Below, piece by piece: positions 58,662-64,000 of a DNA stretch of 64,000 nucleotides; within the stretch, counting starts at the first letter, position 1; each line of letters begins with the position of its first letter. The position numbers and the translations under genes are program-made. The notes beneath the pieces were generated by a model. It ran no database searches and was not told the DNA's origin. It worked only from the letters and a program-made list of their open reading frames with translations. The DNA lies in the NCBI GenBank assembly GCA_019916065.1, contig CM034233.1, positions 45,630,673-45,694,672 of the forward strand, read 5' to 3'. Origin of the DNA: Vitellaria paradoxa. Taxonomy: Eukaryota > Streptophyta > Magnoliopsida > Ericales > Sapotaceae.

Positions 58662-60179
58662 TGATTACACTTGAAAAGTGTAATTACAAACTCCACATTT
58701 TGACATTCATTGTTGCATTTAAGTAATTAACTTTGGAGTTTTATCATTATTTTATTACTTATAGTGTTTATTTTCTTAATTACAGGGAAAATGACTAGAT
58801 AATTGAGATTAGTAGCGATGAAAGTGGCCTAAAGGATACAGGGAATGTTGTGGTCTAGACACCCCCCTAGGATGGTCTAGACCAAGTCAAAGACTCAGCA
58901 TGGAGGAGGAAACAGAACCTAAAGAATCAAGGTTCTGTGGTCTGGACCCCTAGTCAAATGGTCCAGACCATAGTGTGTAAGCGCACGATTTTAAATCAGC
59001 TCTTTTAGGGTTTTCTTTGTAGTACCTATAAATACTATGCTGCATGGCCGAAATAGGGGATCTACCTTACTTTAGTTTTACATACTTTTGAGAGTTTTAG
59101 AGAGCTTTGAGCGATTTTTATTGTTCATGGAATGTTTTTAAGGATTTTTGGAGTTTGCGTAGGATTGATTATAGCAGCAATCTTTCATTACGACGTGTTG
59201 GATTCGATTACAGAGTACGTTATGTTTCGTTTCTCTATTCAATAATATTGTTTCTTCGTTTTATTTATTAGATTCATAAGATATGTGTTTGATGATTGAT
59301 TTTCTTTCATTTACAAGCATGCTAGCGTAAACCCTAGTTTCTTGATTCAACGAATTAAGGAAAGGTAAGTCACTACAATCAATGGGATGTACATAAACCC
59401 TTCGCATGATTTGCGAAAACTCATGCATATGGTTCTAAATCTTTCAAATCTAATTTTGTTTATTTCAAAAGCTTTCAAAAACAAAAGTCTTTGACAAAAT
59501 TCTTTGAAATCACTAGTAAAAATTTTTGGATTACAACTTGCTTAATATTTTTGAACAAACCCTAAATCAGATTTGTACCCAAGTGTTTTCACAGAAAATA
59601 TTTTTGGCTTTATAATCCTAAATGAGAATATAAAACCAAGTATGAGGAGATTAGAAACCCTAACGAAGACATCTTTCCAATCTACTGTTCCTTTTACATG
59701 AACTTTAGATTGTAGTTTTAACACATCCAATTGTGAAGTAGTAAACTACCTGCAATTGAAAGTTGGATCAAGAATCGTTTAAATATTGTGATTGTTAGTT
59801 AAGTTAATTCTCGAGTTTATTAAATTGATTGAATTGAAGTTTTAGGTTAGGTTATTTCATGCAATTTATGTTTTAATTGAATTTACTTAGTAAATGTTTT
59901 AATTTCACTAAGAACAAAAACAAAACTTTATTTCTTGAATTCTTTTAGTTAATTGTTAGTTTGTTGTTAAGTTTTAATTTTAAATTTGTGAAAACCCTAG
60001 AATTTAGTGCTTATTAAACCTTAAACTCTTCTTGGATTTAAATTTAGAATTCCCAATATAACTTAGAAACTAAAAACTTAGGTTTCCTGTGGATTCGACC
60101 TCGGACTCACGGAGTTAAAACTACACCGCACACTCTTGCACTTAGGGGTTGATTTAGACGCACTTTCTAGACGCGGTCA
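58662..60179 (+). repeat. Element K 5' LTR (1518 bp)
   Basis: It runs from TGATTACACTTGAAAAGTG to TCTAGACGCGGTCA. The cassette is at 58849-58972 (two GGTCTAGACC-type palindromes, then GGTCTGGACC/GGTCCAGACC). The TATA box CTATAAATAC is at 59026-59035 and a weaker R/U5 stem-loop at 59391-59437. It lacks the ~230-bp module found in solo LTR A and element I. Confidence 0.9.
58849..58972 (+). promoter_or_regulatory. Palindrome cassette, GGTCTAGACC type (K LTR)
   Basis: TGTGGTCTAGACACC and ATGGTCTAGACCA form one pair; TGTGGTCTGGACCCC and TGGTCCAGACCATAG form a second. It ends about 54 bp before the TATA box at 59026. Confidence 0.5.
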
Positions 60180-60185
60180 ATTTTT

Positions 60186-60203
60186 TGGCGCCGTTGCTAG
60201 GGA
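60186..60203 (+). other. Primer-binding site of element K (tRNA-Asp-like)
   Basis: TGGCGCCGTTGCTAGGGA lies six bases beyond the LTR end. It differs at one position from the TGGCGCCGTTGCCGGGGA-type site up to the last bases, as expected for Athila elements. Confidence 0.9.
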
Positions 60204-60336
60204 ACCAAATTTTAGTTTTTAGGTTATTCTCACATTTAAGTTAATTTGTTATTTTATATATAAAAAAAAATCCTAAGATTAGAAAATTTCAAACACTTTT
60301 CATCTAAAACCTTCTCTAAGTCCCAGAGTAGTACTC

Positions 60337-60373
60337 TGTGGTTCAGACACTAGATCTTTGGTCCAAACCACAG
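60337..60373 (+). promoter_or_regulatory. Palindrome cassette in the K leader
   Basis: CTGTGGTT and AACCACAG pair perfectly (8 bp), with GGTCC inside. It lies between primer site and gag, at the same place as 50461-50499 in element F. Confidence 0.45.
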
Positions 60374-60401
60374 TACCCTTTCCAAGATAATTTCCTAACT
60401 T

Positions 60402-62054
60402 ATGAGTAGTTGGATTCAAGGGGAAGACGGTAGATTAAGGCATCCTGAACCTTTATCCTTTCCTTTAGATTTTGAAAATCCTTTAGAAGAAATTCAAAAC
60501 CCTAGACTTCCTATTCCACCTTTAGAAATGGCTGAAGAACAAGTTGTTGTTGCTAGACGTTCCATGATGAATATCTTGCAGTAAGATAGGCATATTCTTA
60601 AGTCTTGCATAGTTTGGCCAGAAAACTAGAGAACTTTCAATTTCAAACCTGGCATGATACAATTGTTACCTACTTTCCATAGTATGGATTCTAAAAATCC
60701 ATACGATCACTTAACTCGATTTAGGAACATTTGTGTCACTATTAAAGATCAGGGATGCCCAATAGACTTAGTATTTCTTAAGTTTTTCCATTCTCTCTAA
60801 AAGATAAGGCTGTTAGATGGTTTGAATTCCTACCATCTAATTCCATTCGCACTTGGGATGAAATGCAAGCCAAATTCCTAAAGAAATTCTTTCCTTCTAA
60901 CAAAATTGATGCTATACAGCATCAAATTCTGAATTTTTCTCCACAACATAGTAAGACCTTCTATCAACGTTGGGAGAGGTTTAAAACCCTCTTGCATTCT
61001 TACCCACACCATGGATTTAAAGTTTGGCATCTTACTAGTATCTTCTACAGTTCACTAACGCCACAACTAAAACAATTTGTGGAAACAATGTGCAATGGGC
61101 AATTTTATGATAGAACGCCCGAAAAAGCTTTTGAATACTTTGAATTCTTGGCTAAGAATGCACAAACCTGGGATATCACAGGATCTCAAAACACTAAAAC
61201 TGTTAGTGTTACCCCACTAAAGGTATACATCATTTAAGTGAAACTGATAACCTCAAAGCAAAATTAGCAACACTCACTAGAGAAATTGAGACCCTAAAAA
61301 TCAAAAGGGACACACAACCCATAAAAGAACCAGTGACAAATGTCTATTGCATAGTGTGTGATAGCCAAACCCATAGGACAGACGATTGCTCTAGTATCCC
61401 TATTTGTAGAGAGGTTATGCAAGGCCAACCATCTAGTGAACTCCCACTCCATGCCATAAATCAATACCGCCAATCATATCGAGGACAAGCTTTAGGAAGA
61501 AATCCTTATTCTGAGACATATAATCCAGCAGTGAGGAACCACCCTAATTTTAGTTAGAGAAATGAGGGTGCTCAAATCCTACAACCTTATCATACCCCAT
61601 ATATTCCCTAAAACAAGAGGTCTACAGAAGAAACACTTCAACAATTCATGAATACTTAGTCTTCGCTTTGGGCTCAAAACAATAGAAATTTGGATGATAT
61701 TAAGAGTCAGTTAACCCTTTTTGACTCAAACATTGGCTGCACAACCAAAGGGTCAATTTCCTGCTCAACCTCGTCCAAACCCAGTAGCCCAAGCTAAACA
61801 AGTTGAAGGATCTTCTAATATGCCTGGGAATATGGAACAAGTCCAAAACATCACAACACTTAGGAGTGGAAAAATTGTAGATAAAACCATCTCTCCTAGA
61901 AAGGATGAAACTAGAGAAGAGTTGAATAAAAGTGTATGGTGGATGATAGCAACAAGCAGGGAAACAACCAATTATAGTTGAGGAGTGCATAAAAGAAGAT
62001 AAAAAGGAAGAGGAAGAGGGAAAAGAGGAAGAAAAAGAGGAGGAGCCAACGATA
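60402..62054 (+). pseudogene. Element K gag
   Basis: ATG at 60402 (MSSWIQGEDGRLRH). The frame stops at 60582 (TAA for the Gln codon present in F) and again after WPEN near 60629. A one-base deletion near 60795 shifts the frame into the block from 60863 (MQAKFLKKFFPSNK, WERFKTLLHSYPHHGFK, PEKAFEYFEFLAKNAQTW). The zinc knuckle at 61348-61389 is intact: CIVC-x4-H-x4-C. A Pro/Gln-rich tail and a Glu/Lys-rich linker follow, with stops near 61235, 61557, 61611 and 61660. In the particle this protein would coat and bind element RNA. Confidence 0.88.
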
Positions 62055-64000
62055 GTGCCTAGGGAATATGTTCCTAAAGCACCCTTTCTCCAAAGATTCT
62101 TGAAAGCTAGGAAAGAAGCCCAAGCACCTGAATTGGTAGAGGTATTCAAACAAGTGAAAATTAATATACCTCTTCTTGATGCAATTAAGAAAATCCCTTC
62201 TTATGTTAAATTCCTTAAGGAATTATGCACTGTGAAAATGGGATTGAATGTGAAAGAAAAGGCATTCCTCGCTGAGCAAGCAAGCGCTATAGTACAATGT
62301 CGTACTCCCCCTAAATATAAGGACCCTAGATGTCCTATAATATCTTGCTATGTACGGAATTACTATATTCGCAGAGCACTGCTTGATTTAGGAGCAAGTG
62401 TGAATTTGCTTCCTTACTCAGTGTATGAGCAATTAGGCTTAGGTGAAATAAAACCTACCCGTGTGACTTTGTAACTCGTAGATAGATCAATTAAAGTCCC
62501 ACGAGGTATAGTCGAAGATGTATTAGTACAAGTGAGTGAAAATTTTCTATTTCCCAGTGGATTTCATAATCCTAGATACTCAACCACTTACCAGTTTATC
62601 TACACCTAATCAGACACCAGTGATCCTTGGATGGCCAACATCAAATGATTTAATCAACTGTAGGAATGGCTCCATGAAAATGTCTTTTGGTAACATTGAG
62701 TTTGAAACAAACATTTTTCATGTTACCAAACAACCAAAAAGAGGTGCCTAATATACAAGAAGTGGACTTAGTTGAAGCTATAGTCCAGGATTATGTGGAT
62801 TGTGAATTTGTTGAGGACCCTCTAAAGAAATCCATTTGCTTTAGTGAGGAGAAATTGAATTCCACGATATCAAACCAAGAATTAGGAGCAGTGGTTGATT
62901 GGCTGGAAATGTGCCCAATCATGTCTATAGAGAATTGGATACCAACCTTTGAAAGTCTAGGACCAATTTTAAATAAAGCAGAGTCCTCAAAGGTAAAAGC
63001 TCCTAATCCTGATAGAAAACTCGTACCCCATAATCTAAAATATGCTTTTCTAGGTGAGGGAGAGACATATCCCATAGTTATTTCTTCAGAACTGACTATC
63101 CATCAAGAGCATATGTTAGTTGAACTTTTGAAAAGTCATAAGAAAGCTCTGGGATGGCTAGTAGCTGACCTAACGAGTATAAGTCATCTCCTTTGCACAC
63201 ATCATATATATCTAGAAGATGATGCCAAACCGATTCGTTAAATGCAAAGACAACTCAATCCAAACATAAAGGAAGCAGTTAGAGTTGAAGTTCTGAAACT
63301 ACTAGATGTAGGAATAATTTATCCCATCTCTGATTCTAAGTGGGTAAGTCCTACACAGGTAGTTCCTAGGAAATTAGGGGTTACAGTAGTTCGGAATGAG
63401 AATAATGAGTTGGTTCCAACTCGAATGCAAACTGGTTGGCGAGTATCCATTGATTATAGAAAGCTCAATGCAGTTACACGAAAAGATCACTTTCCTCTTC
63501 CATTCTTAGATCAAGTTCTAGAAAGAGTAGCTAGACATGCTTACTATTGCTTCTTAGATGGCTATTCGGGTTATAATCAAATAGAGGTAGCCTCAGAGGA
63601 TTAAGTTAAAACCACTTTTACTTGTCCTTTTGGTACCTTTGCATACAAGAGAATGCCCTTTGGCCTATGCAATGCTCCTACTACCTTTTAGCGCTGCATG
63701 ATGAGTATCTTTAGTGAAATGGTAGAAGAAATCATCGAGGTATTCATGGACAATTTCTCTATTTATAGAGATTCATTTGAGCAGTGCCTGAAAAACCTTG
63801 ATCTAGTTCTGACACGATGTGAGGAAAAGAACCTAGTGCTAAATTGGGAAAAGTGCCATTTTATGGTTACCCAAGGAATTGTATTAGGGCATATAGTATC
63901 TAAAAAAGGCATCCAAGTAGATCGAGCTAAGGTAGAACTGATTCAAAAGCTTCCCATTCCTCAATCTGTGAGGGATATTAGATCATTTTTAGGGCACGCT
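62055..64000 (+). pseudogene. Element K protease and reverse transcriptase (cut by the window end)
   Basis: Protease: ALLDLGASVNLLPYSVYEQ near 62385-62440, then TAA at 62472 where F has Gln. A one-base insertion near 62740 shifts the frame. The linker has GWLVADLTSISHL. RT: WRVSIDYRKLNAVTRKDHF and YCFLDGYSGYNQIE, then TAA at 63602 (Gln in F), CPFGTFAYKRMPFGLCNAP, TAG near 63689, and the catalytic block reading FMDNFSIY (63743-63766). There Asn replaces the second catalytic Asp that F retains. The frame continues with WEKCHFMVTQGIVLGHIVS to the edge. The change alone would abolish polymerase activity. Confidence 0.9.

Larger units (their letters stand above)
58662..64000 (+). mobile_element. 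Element K: Athila retrotransposon, 5' part
   Basis: The 5' LTR is 58662-60179, the primer site 60186-60203, gag starts at 60402, protease lies near 62380 and RT runs to the window end. It is collinear with element F over the whole gag-pol. It is inserted in J's 5' LTR. The left flank CCTAG would be the duplication, but the other copy is outside the window. Confidence 0.92.

Overview
The window is repeat-rich nuclear DNA from a flowering plant, very probably a eudicot. Nearly all of it is nested transposable elements. The plant assignment rests on Athila-, Tat- and Tekay-type Ty3/gypsy retrotransposons with tRNA-Asp-like primer sites, a CACTA DNA transposon with plant-type transposase genes, and a decayed phi-class glutathione S-transferase gene carrying the family's 49-nt middle exon. 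No intact host gene was found. Species cannot be named from the sequence.

Layout, left to right. (1) 1-460: piece of a forward LTR. (2) 466-10063: minus-strand, gag-only Athila-like element 'I' (LTRs 466-1974 and 8094-10063), carrying a solo LTR 'H' (4098-5802, TSD ACTAT). (3) 10068-24517: CACTA transposon with TSD GGA, decayed tnpD-like and tnpA-like genes on the minus strand, a deleted Tekay-like retrotransposon (16371-21243) and probable captured host exons near 22.5-23.0 kb. (4) 24521-28759: the only stretch not assigned to an element, with the GST pseudogene and AT-rich DNA. (5) 28760-58661: a large minus-strand Tat-lineage element 'J'. Its antisense extra gene lies at 29.95-32.8 kb and its pol is split into 35.8-37.3 and 52.2-54.6 kb. 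Inserted in J are a solo Athila LTR 'A' (33065-34765, TSD TAAAT), an Athila element 'F' (37305-52230, TSD ATTAG) that itself holds solo LTR 'E' (45572-47069), and a solo Tekay-like LTR 'L' (54569-56570, TSD GAACT). (6) 58662-64000: plus-strand Athila element 'K', inserted in J's 5' LTR and running off the window in its reverse transcriptase.

All coding regions are decayed. The Athila gag-pol frames are broken mostly at glutamine codons (C-to-T changes), and K's reverse transcriptase has also lost a catalytic aspartate (FMDD to FMDN).

The most interesting signals are not genes. (a) Short GC-rich palindrome cassettes lie just upstream of the TATA box in the LTRs. Their type differs between related LTRs and one type is shared by unrelated lineages; further copies lie in the leader and before the third ORF. 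(b) Several stem-loops keep their pairing while their sequence changes: one in the transcribed part of Athila LTRs, one in each unit of a ~39-bp minisatellite in J, and one in each unit of a three-unit repeat in the H/I LTRs. (c) A polypurine-tract-plus-hairpin module occurs twice in the Athila 3' regions. These suggest selected RNA or DNA structures, but that is inference.
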